DNA of 13,272 nucleotides from CAZMFZ01 sp046152935 (GTDB lineage: Bacteria > Bacteroidota > Bacteroidia > Cytophagales > UBA9547): NCBI GenBank assembly GCA_046152935.1, contig JBJXGB010000220.1:1-13272 (forward strand), written 5' to 3'. The translations under genes and the position numbers were made by a program. A model generated the notes under the pieces. The model saw nothing but the letters and a program-made list of their open reading frames with translations. It did not search any database and was not told the DNA's origin. This document shows, one piece after another, positions 6,333 through 13,272 of this stretch (the first letter of the stretch is position 1; each line of letters opens with the position of its first letter).

Positions 6333-7064
6333 ATGAAAAATCCCCTAATGGCAATTGTGGCTATCCCAGTCGATGACCCAGTTGCGTTTACGTTCTTTGT
6401 TGGCTATATGGCCATGCTTGCGTCATCAATTTTCTTCTTTGTAGAAAGAGGAAGTGTAGATGGCAAATGGAAACTTTCCTTGTTGGTTTCGGCCTTAATT
6501 ACCGGTATTGCAGCGGTACACTATTATTACATGAGAGATTATTATCTTTCTACTGGTCAAACGCCTACTGCATTGAGGTATATCGATTGGACACTGACAG
6601 TTCCACTTATGTGTGTAGAGTTTTATCTACTTACAAAAGCTGCTGGTGCGAAGATTGGTTTGCTGTGGAAGTTGATTCTAGCATCTGTTTGGATGTTAGT
6701 AACCGGCTACATTGGTGAGGCTTTCAGCAATGGAAATGCAGGGTCTGTGGCACTCTGGGGTGCAATATCTACCATAGGATACGTGTATATATTGTACACA
6801 GCTTGGGTAGGTGAAGTAGCGCAGCTCGCTAAAAAATCAGGAGATCCAGTAGTAATAAAAGGAATTAATACCTTGGCTTGGTTTGTACTGGTTGGCTGGG
6901 CTATTTATCCAATTGGATACATGTGTATGCCAGGTGGCTGGTTGAATACAGGTTTGGGTTGGAATTCAAAAAATGTTGATTTATTTTACAACATAGCCGA
7001 TGCCATCAACAAAATCGGTTTTGGTTTAGTGATTTACAACATTGCTGTTACGAGTAAACGCTAA
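6333..7064 (+). CDS. Light-driven proton-pump rhodopsin (proteorhodopsin/xanthorhodopsin type)
   Basis: A 243-residue type I microbial rhodopsin of the inner membrane that uses retinal to export protons in light. Seven hydrophobic helices can be placed at about 17-37, 46-67, 83-102, 109-127, 137-159, 179-197 and 215-236. Helix C reads RYIDWTLTVPLMCVEFY: R82, D85 (counter-ion, green proteorhodopsin D97), T89 (T101) and E96 (proton donor, E108) give the D-T-E motif of outward proton pumps, not the N-D-Q motif of sodium pumps. H63 matches the helix B His75 that partners the counter-ion. K227 in DAINK is the retinal Schiff-base lysine. M93 sits at the colour-tuning position 105, where Leu or Met means green absorption. 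G143 aligns with green proteorhodopsin F152 and xanthorhodopsin G156, the carotenoid fenestration site. There is no cleavable signal peptide and no retinal-synthesis gene nearby. It is co-directional with the next gene after 18 bp. Confidence 0.97.
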   Translation: MKNPLMAIVAIPVDDPVAFTFFVGYMAMLASSIFFFVERGSVDGKWKLSLLVSALITGIAAVHYYYMRDYYLSTGQTPTALRYIDWTLTVPLMCVEFYLLTKAAGAKIGLLWKLILASVWMLVTGYIGEAFSNGNAGSVALWGAISTIGYVYILYTAWVGEVAQLAKKSGDPVVIKGINTLAWFVLVGWAIYPIGYMCMPGGWLNTGLGWNSKNVDLFYNIADAINKIGFGLVIYNIAVTSKR

Positions 7065-7082
7065 AGTGAAAAAAGAGTTCTT

Positions 7083-7517
7083 ATGGAAAATAAATCTGAA
7101 TCAGTTTTTGCTCAAAAGCCATTTTATTCGCTCACTGTTGAAATGTTTAATTGCGTAAAAACGCATGATTACGAAACATTATCTAAAATCTGTGATGACG
7201 ATTTTGGCATAATTGACATTAACACCACTGGTGGCTCCGAGATTGTAAGAAACCGAGCAGAGTGGGAAAACTGGTTCAAGGGTTTATTTACAAATTTGGA
7301 TCAATTAAATGCACAAACATGGTCTGAAATTACTAATTACGAAGCTGTACAATTTCTAGATGCAGGATACAGCGTAGTAGATTTCGATCAGATATTTATT
7401 GCAGGCGAACAAAAGCTAAAATTTTCTGTGATTTCAACCATCATTTGGAAATTGGTAAATGGCCATTGGAAAGAAGCTAGATACCACAGTTCGCTGTTGT
7501 CGGTTGTACCAATTTAG
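7083..7517 (+). CDS. NTF2/SnoaL-like (DUF4440-type) small protein in the rhodopsin operon
   Basis: A 144-residue soluble protein without signal peptide or membrane segment. The pattern is that of the NTF2-like alpha+beta-cone fold: an N-terminal helix pair (FYSLTVEMFNCVKTHDYETLSKICDDDFGIID), a middle helix (RAEWENWFKGLF), then strands ending in IIWKLVNGHWKEARYHSSL, the W-K-(x)n-H-S-S ending common in DUF4440/SnoaL-like proteins. Members may be small enzymes, such as isomerases or cyclases, or ligand-binding or oligomer-forming domains, so the activity cannot be read from the family. The start lies 18 bp after the rhodopsin stop, with no terminator between them and a strong one after this gene, so the two are probably co-transcribed. 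Involvement with retinal, carotenoid or the pump itself is inference from position only. The AAAAAAGAG leader resembles a weak ribosome-binding site. Confidence 0.85.
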   Translation: MENKSESVFAQKPFYSLTVEMFNCVKTHDYETLSKICDDDFGIIDINTTGGSEIVRNRAEWENWFKGLFTNLDQLNAQTWSEITNYEAVQFLDAGYSVVDFDQIFIAGEQKLKFSVISTIIWKLVNGHWKEARYHSSLLSVVPI

Positions 7518-7549
7518 AAAAAAAGAGGGCTTTTGGCCCTCTTTTTTTT
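7518..7549. terminator. Two-way intrinsic terminator of rhodopsin operon and xerD
   Basis: A7 (7518-7524), GAGGGC (7525-7530), loop TTTTG, GCCCTC (7536-7541), T8 (7542-7549). It starts right after the TAG of the NTF2-like gene and has U-tracts in both directions. The xerD stop is at 7575 on the other strand, 25 bp away, so it ends both convergent units. Confidence 0.93.
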
Positions 7550-7574
7550 GACCTTTTAGTTGCCAATTCATTTG

Positions 7575-8492
7575 CTATTTTGAACTAATTTTTGCCCTTG
7601 GATGAAAATCAAACATTACAGATTTCAGATAGTCTCTATCTAAATGGGTGTAAATTTCTGTGGTGGTGATGGATTCATGGCCGAGCATTTCTTGCACAAC
7701 CCGCAAATCTGCTCCACCTTCTATTAAATGCGTGGCAAAAGAATGGCGAAATGTATGTGGCGAAATCGATTTTTTGATGCCCGCCAGGGCAATGCTTTTC
7801 TTTATCATCAAAAATATCATTACCCTCGACAATTTCTGCCCTCTCCTATTCAAAAATACATGGCTTTCAAATTCACGTTTTACAGCCACTTTTTTGCCTC
7901 TTATTTCATTGATGTAAACGGTAAGGTATTGCAAGGCTTCAGTGCCGATGGGCACCAATCTTTCTTTGTTTCCCTTGCCAGTTATTTTCAAAAAACCTAT
8001 GTCAATCAGCAGGTTAGCTAATTTTAGTTCAACCAATTCTGTAACCCTCAAACCAGAGCTGTAAAGCACTTCTATAATGGTTTTATTTCGGTAGCCTTCT
8101 TCAGTAGAAACATCAATCGAGTTCAATACTATTTCTATTTCTTCAAAACTAAGTATGTCAGGTAATTTTCTTCCTAATTTTGGCGATTCGAGCAGGGCCG
8201 TTGGGTCGATCTGCATTATATTTTCGTATGACAAATATTTATAAAACGCTTTGATCCCCGACAATATTCTTGCTTGAGAATAGGGCGACATACCAAGCCC
8301 ATTTATGAAAGTCAAAAAATTTAATAACAATTGATAATCAACCGTTTGGGGATAAATTGGCGTAGTTTGGAAGCTAACAAATTGTTGCAACTTTTCAATA
8401 TCTCGTACATAAGCCTGTACCGAATTTTCAGAAAAAGACCGCTCCAATTGCAAATAATTTTTAAATCCTTTCGTATGTATCTCCCAACTCAT
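7575..8492 (-). CDS. xerD: Tyrosine recombinase XerD
   Basis: A 305-residue site-specific recombinase; the usual XerD length is about 300. In the cell XerC and XerD resolve chromosome dimers at dif during division. An N-terminal SAM-like core-binding domain covers about residues 1-88 (SVQAYVRDIEKLQQF). The catalytic domain has the full set: R149 (SSGLRVTELVEL), K173 (TGKGNKERLVP), H246 and R249 (SPHTFRHSFATHLIEGG), H272 (MLGHESITTTEIYTH) and the nucleophile Y281. The DLRVVQEMLGH...YTHLD block and the IDP-ALLESPKLGRKLP linker are typical of XerD rather than of phage integrases. XerC cannot be fully excluded without alignment. The ATG at 8490-8492 gives the expected N-terminus. It is divergent from the TerB-like gene with 77 bp between them. 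No att sites, phage genes or direct repeats were seen, so this is probably the housekeeping enzyme. Confidence 0.93.
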   Translation of the reverse strand: MSWEIHTKGFKNYLQLERSFSENSVQAYVRDIEKLQQFVSFQTTPIYPQTVDYQLLLNFLTFINGLGMSPYSQARILSGIKAFYKYLSYENIMQIDPTALLESPKLGRKLPDILSFEEIEIVLNSIDVSTEEGYRNKTIIEVLYSSGLRVTELVELKLANLLIDIGFLKITGKGNKERLVPIGTEALQYLTVYINEIRGKKVAVKREFESHVFLNRRGQKLSRVMIFLMIKKSIALAGIKKSISPHTFRHSFATHLIEGGADLRVVQEMLGHESITTTEIYTHLDRDYLKSVMFDFHPRAKISSK

Positions 8493-8569
8493 TTATATTT
8501 TCTATTTTTTTATTATATTATAAATTTAATTAGTTCTTTTGAACCTCAAACAAATAATCTTTCAACACA
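8493..8569. promoter_or_regulatory. AT-rich divergent promoter region of xerD and the terB-like gene
   Basis: A 77-bp, very AT-rich spacer between two divergent starts. It contains TATAAT-like and TTATAA-like words and a small inverted repeat GTTC-TTTT-GAAC (8533-8544). No exact TAnnTTTG element is seen for either gene, so exact promoters cannot be placed. Both transcripts must start here because neither gene has an upstream co-directional neighbour close by. Confidence 0.4.
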
Positions 8570-8959
8570 ATGGTAAATACGAATGTAATTGATAACTGGA
8601 AAGCTGGTCATTTTGTGGCTTATCTGTACTTGGCTATTGCCGATGCAGATAACAACACTACTGATGAAGAAATTGCGATGTCGAAACGCAAAGTGAAGGT
8701 TATTTTGGATGAATATTATAAAGCAGATGGTATTAACCACGATACAGTGGTAGATGAAGTGAGAATTGAAATAAAACATCACACAGATGCTGAAAAAACA
8801 GATTTGATAAACAATTTCAACAAGAAATTCAAGTTGGGAGACGATGCTCAAAGAGATATTGTGAGCGATTTGACAGACATTATTGAATCAGACGATCATG
8901 TGCAAGCATCTGAACATTATATGTTATCATTCATTAGAGTAGTACTTTCTAAAAACTAA
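8570..8959 (+). CDS. TerB-like (tellurite-resistance B family) acidic protein
   Basis: A 129-residue soluble, mostly helical, acidic protein. It has the two-fold TerB pattern: a hydrophobic helix then an acidic loop, AYLYLAIADADNNTTDEEI (acidic residues at 25, 27, 32-34), and near the C-terminus DIIESDDHVQASEHYMLSFI (E106, D108, D109, E115). In TerB such paired D-x(n)-E loops bind divalent metal. Stand-alone TerB-like proteins in Bacteroidetes are mostly uncharacterised, and the family name does not mean that this cell resists tellurite; no other ter genes (terC, terD, terZ) are here. The ATG has an A-rich leader without Shine-Dalgarno. An overlapping minus-strand frame (8546-8851) was judged a shadow because only this frame shows a family pattern. 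It is a single-gene unit with its own terminator. Confidence 0.82.
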   Translation: MVNTNVIDNWKAGHFVAYLYLAIADADNNTTDEEIAMSKRKVKVILDEYYKADGINHDTVVDEVRIEIKHHTDAEKTDLINNFNKKFKLGDDAQRDIVSDLTDIIESDDHVQASEHYMLSFIRVVLSKN

Positions 8960-8968
8960 TTTTTTACG

Positions 8969-9000
8969 AGCAGATACCTGGAACGCGGGTGTCTGCTTTT
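8969..9000 (+). terminator. Intrinsic terminator of the terB-like gene
   Basis: GCAGATACC (8970-8978), a 9-nt loop and GGTGTCTGC (8988-8996) form a nine-pair stem with one T-G wobble, followed by TTTT and a T-rich tail. It starts 10 bp after the stop codon. It separates the terB-like gene from the CHAT gene, so these two are probably not one operon. Confidence 0.8.
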
Positions 9001-9095
9001 ACTTTTCTTTCTAAAAATTACTTTTTGCTTTTCGTACGTATTGATAGTTTGTAAATAAGTTATAAAATCGCTTATTTGCACCAAATATCCTACAC

Positions 9096-12000
9096 ATGAA
9101 ATTCATCCCTTTGAAAATTTCTGCCTTAGCAATTTGTTTGAGCATCGTATTTGTTCAACCAGCTTTTTCACAAGAGAAATCAATTGTAAAGATTGATAAA
9201 AAACTGCAAGGCGGTTCGTACAAATCTGCCTACAACACCTCAAAAAAGCTCTATCTTAAGAATACAAATACAATTTCTGTTGAAACAAAAATCACCCTTT
9301 TGTTGCAAATTGCTGCAAGTGCTGAAGCCATTTACAAATACAAAGAAGTAGATAGTTTGATTCAAATTGCACAAATTGAATTGCAAAAAGTACCAAGCGA
9401 TAGCGCGAGAATCTATGCTTCCAGCTATAATTTAATGGCAAAAGTGTATTTGCAGGCAAATAATATCAACAAAGCGCTCGAGTTTGCAGAAAAATCAATT
9501 GAGATCACAAATACTAAGTTGAATGGAAATCTTATTTTTTTAACTCCATTTAATTTTACGAAAGCAAAAATATATGCCCAAGCAGGCTACAACAACGAGG
9601 CACTAGGTTTACTAAATCAAACAACCGATGCCCAATTGACATTTATCAATAATTTAACTAATTCAAAAAAAGTGCTAAAACAAGCCAAGCGCGACTATGC
9701 AGATATGCTCAATTTGAAAGCGGCTGTATTTTTAAACAAAGGCTCGTACAACAGTTTCGATTCATTGATTGCCAGAAATGAAACTTGGATGAAAAAACAA
9801 ATTGGCAAGCGAAATTTTCAATTTCGCAACCATTTGGCAAACAAAGGATACAGAGCCAAGCAAAGAGGAAATTTAAAACTGGCTACCAAATATTTTGAAG
9901 AGGCTAATAAATACACAAAATTCAAACCTTCGGAAAAAATTGGGCAAAATGTACAAGAAGAGTTGATTGAAATATATTACCAACGCAATAAAAAGCATGA
10001 ATCGATTGTACAGCGCATCAAATTTGAACGCAAGGCAAGATACACCTACGGAAGAAATAGCTTGGCTTATGTGCGCTATCGCTTGCAAGAAATAGACCAA
10101 TTGTATTACGATAGTAAATATGATAAAGCTGAAAAAAAGCTAAACAATATCTATAAGACAAAGACATATCTATTTGAAAATCACCAAATTAGGTACACTT
10201 TATTAGATTTAAAAGTGAAGATTGCTACACGCAGGAGTTCCTTCGATATTGCCCTAGATAGCCTTCAAAAGATAGTGGCATTGAAGCGTCTGTATTATGG
10301 GCCAAATTCTCCTGAGTTTCACAGAGAAATGTTGCGACTTTCTGAATTTTACACCAATTATTCAAATAATTTCTTAGCCGCAAGAGACATTAATGAGAAA
10401 AGTTTTAACGGAGTAATGGCCAACCAGTTGTCGCCACAAAGCAAAGCTTATGTAACGTATCAACAACAGTTGGCATCGCTGTTTGAGCTTACCGAAAAAT
10501 ACGATTTATCGATTAAATATTTGGAGGATGCAGCCAAAAATATCAATACATACAACGGCAAAGAAAATGTAGATTATGCCAAAGATTTGGAGAAATTGGC
10601 TTCTGTAATGTTGAAAAAAGGCGATTATGTGAAAGCAGAACAGCTGATAAAAGAAGCGGTAGCGATATTCAAAAATACCTCTAGCAGCAAGTCGAGTGCT
10701 GCCGACCAATCTGCTACCTACCTTACTTTGGCAAAATTGTACACCACTTTAGGTTTGTATGATGAAGCAGAAAGTGCATTGAGCAAATCTGCCAAATTAT
10801 CGAAGAGATCAAGAAAATCTAATGCTTCGGGATCGGCAAAATCGGCCGATGAATTGGCCGATCTTTACATTCGCCAGGGCAGATACAACGAAGCCGAAGA
10901 CCTGCTTATCAGCACATTACAATTGAAAGAATCGAAATTAGGCAAAGAAAATAGAGATTTGATCCCTACGCTTAATACAATGGGAAATTTGTATTTGATT
11001 TTGGGCAATTACAATGCTGCCGAGAAAAATATTCGTAGATCGCAACAAATTACAGCTAAAATTTTCACAGAAAATTCTACAAAATATGCAGAAAGTCTTC
11101 GCCTGACAGAGTCGCTCTATAAAGAATTGGGCGATCTGAAAAAAGCGGAGGAGACGGCCAAACAAGTGCTGGCCCTTTTGCAAAATCTGCTCGGAAAAAA
11201 CCATATTGATGTGGCTTCTGCCCTCACTCAATACGCACAAGTGAAATTGTATAATGGTGGAGATGCAAAAGAGTCTGAAAAATTATTGCTGGAAGCCTTG
11301 GCAATTGTCAAGTTCAACTTAGGCGACAAAAACCCAGCTTATGCAGAACAGATGAAAAACATTGCTTCGCTTTACATCGAAACTAAAAGATATGAAAAAG
11401 CAGATTCGGCATTCAATATTGCCAATGCCATTTATATCGAAAAATTGGGTAAAACTAATATCAACACAGCAGAAATAGCTTTTTTGAAAGGAAATGTGGC
11501 TATACAACTTAAAAAATACACACTTGCGCAGGCTAAATACGAAGAATCAAGAAGTGCTTATGCTAAGCTTTTCAGTAATAAACATCCTGGCTATGTGAAA
11601 GCAACTTCAAAATTGGCAAAGGCCTATTATATGACGGGGAATTATGATAAGTCTTTGAAGTTGATAAATGAATCAACAACTAACTATCTTGATTTTACCA
11701 AGAAATATTTTCCATCATTGAGTTTCAGTGAAAAGTCTAAATTTTGGAATCAAATCAAAGACGATTTTGAGTTTTTTAACTCATTGGCATTCAAATTGAT
11801 GGATAAAAATAGTGCAGTAGCAGGGCAAATGTACGACAATATCATGTCCACCAAGGCATTGTTACTCAGTTCATCCATCAAAGTAAAACAACGCATTCTC
11901 AACAGCAAAGACGAAAAGCTGATAGCCAAATACAATGAATGGACGAGCAAAAAACAATTGCTTGTTACGGCCATTTCTATGAGCCCAGAAGCCCAACAGC

Positions 12001-13272
12001 TAGCAGGTTTGAACCCCGACAAATTGGAAAAAGAAATCAATAGCCTCGAGAAGGAATTGAGCGAAAGTTCTGAACTATTTGCACAAAATTTTGAAAAACT
12101 AAAACCTAGTTGGAAAATGCTAAGGTTGGCGCTGAAACCCAACGAATATGCGGTTGAAATGCTTCGTTTTAGGTATTTTGATAAAAACTTCACCGATTCG
12201 GTTGTTTACGCAGCATTAATTGTATCTAAAAATTCTGCAAAATCGCCCGAAGTTGTGGTGTTATCCGAAGGCAAAAAATTAGAAACCCGGTATTTGAAAT
12301 ACTATAAAAACGTGGTAATCAACAAATCAGAAACTGACGACTATTCTTACGATGTATTTTGGAAAGAAATCAAAGCCAAAATACCTGACAATAAAACAAT
12401 ATATTTTTCATCAGAGGGCGTTTATAATGAGCTAAATGTTGAATCATTGCAGGCCGCTGACGGTAGCTATCCGATCGATAGAAATGACATTGTGCCCATC
12501 AGCAATACACGAGATTTACTGACAAATATTGTAGGTAAATTGGAATTCAAAAAACCCGAGGCACTCTCGGCTTCGAAGCTTGTTTTGTTTGGAAATCCTA
12601 CCTTTTATGCCTCAGCCGCTAAATTTAAGCAAGGTGGAAAAGAAGAAGATCGCTCTATCGCTCGGCCAGATATTTATGCCTCAGCATCTACCAATGTAAT
12701 CGCTCAATTGCCTGGTACAGAGATAGAAGTAAACGAAATTAATAAATTATTTCAATCAAAAGGCTGGAAAATAAACAAGTATTTGCTCGATCAAGCAGAA
12801 GAAGATAGTATCAAGCAAATGCGTAGTCCTAAAATATTGCACATTGCTACGCATGGCTATTTCAACCCCGATGAAATAAAAACTGATGTAGCACTTAGTG
12901 GTGCGGAATCGGAGTACGCCTCCAATCCCCTGCTGCGTTCTGGCTTGCTCATGCGCAATGCAGGCGATGTGCTAAAATCAAATAACTCGTTGAAAATCAA
13001 TTCAGAAAATGGAGTTTTGACTGCTTACGAAGCCATGGATTTGAATCTTGATAACACAGACTTGGTAGTACTTTCAGCTTGCGAAACAGGCAAAGGAGAG
13101 GTTCAAATTGGCGAAGGCGTATTTGGATTGCAACGTGCCATATTAGTTTCTGGAGCCAAAACTTTGGTGATGACGTTATTCAAGGTAAATGACGATATTA
13201 CCAAAGAATTGATGATTGTGTTTTACAAAAGATGGCTGGAGACAGGCGAACTCAGAAAATCATTTACAGAGG
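9096..13272 (+). CDS. Exported TPR-CHAT domain protein (caspase-like; 3' end outside window)
   Basis: An open frame from ATG 9096 to the right edge without a stop (1392 residues seen). Residues 1-25 form a Sec signal peptide (MKFIPLK, a hydrophobic core, then AFS|Q), so the protein should leave the cytoplasm. Residues ~30-900 are helical TPR repeats; the later ones are the 42-44-residue kinesin-light-chain-like type, for example LNTMGNLYLILGNYNAAEKN. A helical linker with coiled-coil character (~900-1010) leads to a CHAT domain from ~1015. The catalytic dyad is visible: H1253 in LHIATHGYF and C1329 in VLSACETGKGE, followed by GEGVFGLQRAILVSGAKTLVMTLFKVND, as in caspase/separase-related CHAT proteases. 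Other family marks are FGNPTF (~1165) and LPGTEIEVNEI (~1204). The substrate is unknown. The missing C-terminus may hold a membrane helix, as in some relatives. No clear TAnnTTTG promoter was seen upstream. Confidence 0.92.
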   Translation, partial: MKFIPLKISALAICLSIVFVQPAFSQEKSIVKIDKKLQGGSYKSAYNTSKKLYLKNTNTISVETKITLLLQIAASAEAIYKYKEVDSLIQIAQIELQKVPSDSARIYASSYNLMAKVYLQANNINKALEFAEKSIEITNTKLNGNLIFLTPFNFTKAKIYAQAGYNNEALGLLNQTTDAQLTFINNLTNSKKVLKQAKRDYADMLNLKAAVFLNKGSYNSFDSLIARNETWMKKQIGKRNFQFRNHLANKGYRAKQRGNLKLATKYFEEANKYTKFKPSEKIGQNVQEELIEIYYQRNKKHESIVQRIKFERKARYTYGRNSLAYVRYRLQEIDQLYYDSKYDKAEKKLNNIYKTKTYLFENHQIRYTLLDLKVKIATRRSSFDIALDSLQKIVALKRLYYGPNSPEFHREMLRLSEFYTNYSNNFLAARDINEKSFNGVMANQLSPQSKAYVTYQQQLASLFELTEKYDLSIKYLEDAAKNINTYNGKENVDYAKDLEKLASVMLKKGDYVKAEQLIKEAVAIFKNTSSSKSSAADQSATYLTLAKLYTTLGLYDEAESALSKSAKLSKRSRKSNASGSAKSADELADLYIRQGRYNEAEDLLISTLQLKESKLGKENRDLIPTLNTMGNLYLILGNYNAAEKNIRRSQQITAKIFTENSTKYAESLRLTESLYKELGDLKKAEETAKQVLALLQNLLGKNHIDVASALTQYAQVKLYNGGDAKESEKLLLEALAIVKFNLGDKNPAYAEQMKNIASLYIETKRYEKADSAFNIANAIYIEKLGKTNINTAEIAFLKGNVAIQLKKYTLAQAKYEESRSAYAKLFSNKHPGYVKATSKLAKAYYMTGNYDKSLKLINESTTNYLDFTKKYFPSLSFSEKSKFWNQIKDDFEFFNSLAFKLMDKNSAVAGQMYDNIMSTKALLLSSSIKVKQRILNSKDEKLIAKYNEWTSKKQLLVTAISMSPEAQQLAGLNPDKLEKEINSLEKELSESSELFAQNFEKLKPSWKMLRLALKPNEYAVEMLRFRYFDKNFTDSVVYAALIVSKNSAKSPEVVVLSEGKKLETRYLKYYKNVVINKSETDDYSYDVFWKEIKAKIPDNKTIYFSSEGVYNELNVESLQAADGSYPIDRNDIVPISNTRDLLTNIVGKLEFKKPEALSASKLVLFGNPTFYASAAKFKQGGKEEDRSIARPDIYASASTNVIAQLPGTEIEVNEINKLFQSKGWKINKYLLDQAEEDSIKQMRSPKILHIATHGYFNPDEIKTDVALSGAESEYASNPLLRSGLLMRNAGDVLKSNNSLKINSENGVLTAYEAMDLNLDNTDLVVLSACETGKGEVQIGEGVFGLQRAILVSGAKTLVMTLFKVNDDITKELMIVFYKRWLETGELRKSFTE

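Noticed and set aside
6333..7517. A retinal-synthesis gene (blh) or crt genes next to the rhodopsin
   Set aside because: The only nearby gene in the same direction is the NTF2-like protein, which lacks the membrane helices and His residues of Blh.
7550..8569. A dif or att site next to xerD
   Set aside because: No 28-bp site with two XerC/XerD-like half sites and no flanking direct repeats were seen.
8546..8851. Minus-strand open frame overlapping the TerB-like gene
   Set aside because: It shows no family pattern and is Ile/Phe/Cys-rich as expected for an antisense shadow; the plus frame has the TerB acidic loops.
2449..10241. A shared 12-mer CGCAGGAGTTCC at 2449-2460 and 10230-10241
   Set aside because: One copy is intergenic, the other is coding in the TPR region; the flanks do not match, so it is most likely chance.
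9873..12193. Several minus-strand open frames within the CHAT gene (9873-10100, 10506-10709, 10938-11240, 11319-11507, 11750-12193)
   Set aside because: All lie antisense to one uninterrupted 1392-codon frame with signal peptide, TPRs and CHAT domain, and none resembles a known protein.

Overview
The window looks like a chromosomal segment of a member of the Bacteroidetes (Bacteroidota). The signs are low GC, start codons preceded by A-rich leaders instead of Shine-Dalgarno sequences, a type IX secretion (Por) C-terminal sorting domain, an MBG-type repeat, and a match to the Bacteroidetes -7 promoter element (TAnnTTTG). I cannot name the genus. No insertion sequence, CRISPR array, tRNA or rRNA was seen.

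Layout, left to right. (1) Bases 1-2434: the 3' part of a large secreted FG-GAP/VCBS repeat protein with an MBG and Ig-like tail and a T9SS sorting domain. (2) 2579-3190: a small lipoprotein of unknown function. (3) 3376-6096, minus: a double-length D-Ala-D-Ala-ligase-like protein made of two tandem ATP-grasp ligase halves. It converges on the lipoprotein gene across a two-way terminator. (4) 6097-6332: a divergent control region with a near-perfect 34-bp palindrome and three CTTAAA boxes spaced exactly 10 bp apart. (5) 6333-7517: a probable two-gene operon, a proton-pumping rhodopsin (D-T-E motif, retinal lysine, green-type Met) followed 18 bp later by an NTF2/SnoaL-like protein. It ends in a two-way terminator shared with xerD. 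(6) 7575-8492, minus: XerD-type tyrosine recombinase. (7) 8570-8959: a TerB-like protein, divergent from xerD, with its own terminator. (8) 9096 to the right edge: a very long exported TPR protein ending in a CHAT (caspase-like) protease domain, cut by the window edge. This gene has no stop codon inside the window.

The genes do not form one pathway. The rhodopsin and NTF2-like pair is the clearest functional unit: light-driven proton export plus an uncharacterised soluble partner. No retinal or carotenoid synthesis gene lies in the window, so the chromophore must come from elsewhere in the genome. The rhodopsin carries glycine at the helix E position that opens the carotenoid-antenna fenestration in xanthorhodopsin, so a carotenoid antenna is possible. 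The other notable gene is the double ligase: its second half has Phe in place of the active-site Tyr, the exchange associated with D-Ala-D-lactate (depsipeptide) formation in Ddl enzymes, and its first half has an altered metal site and an apparent internal duplication of the ATP-binding loop.
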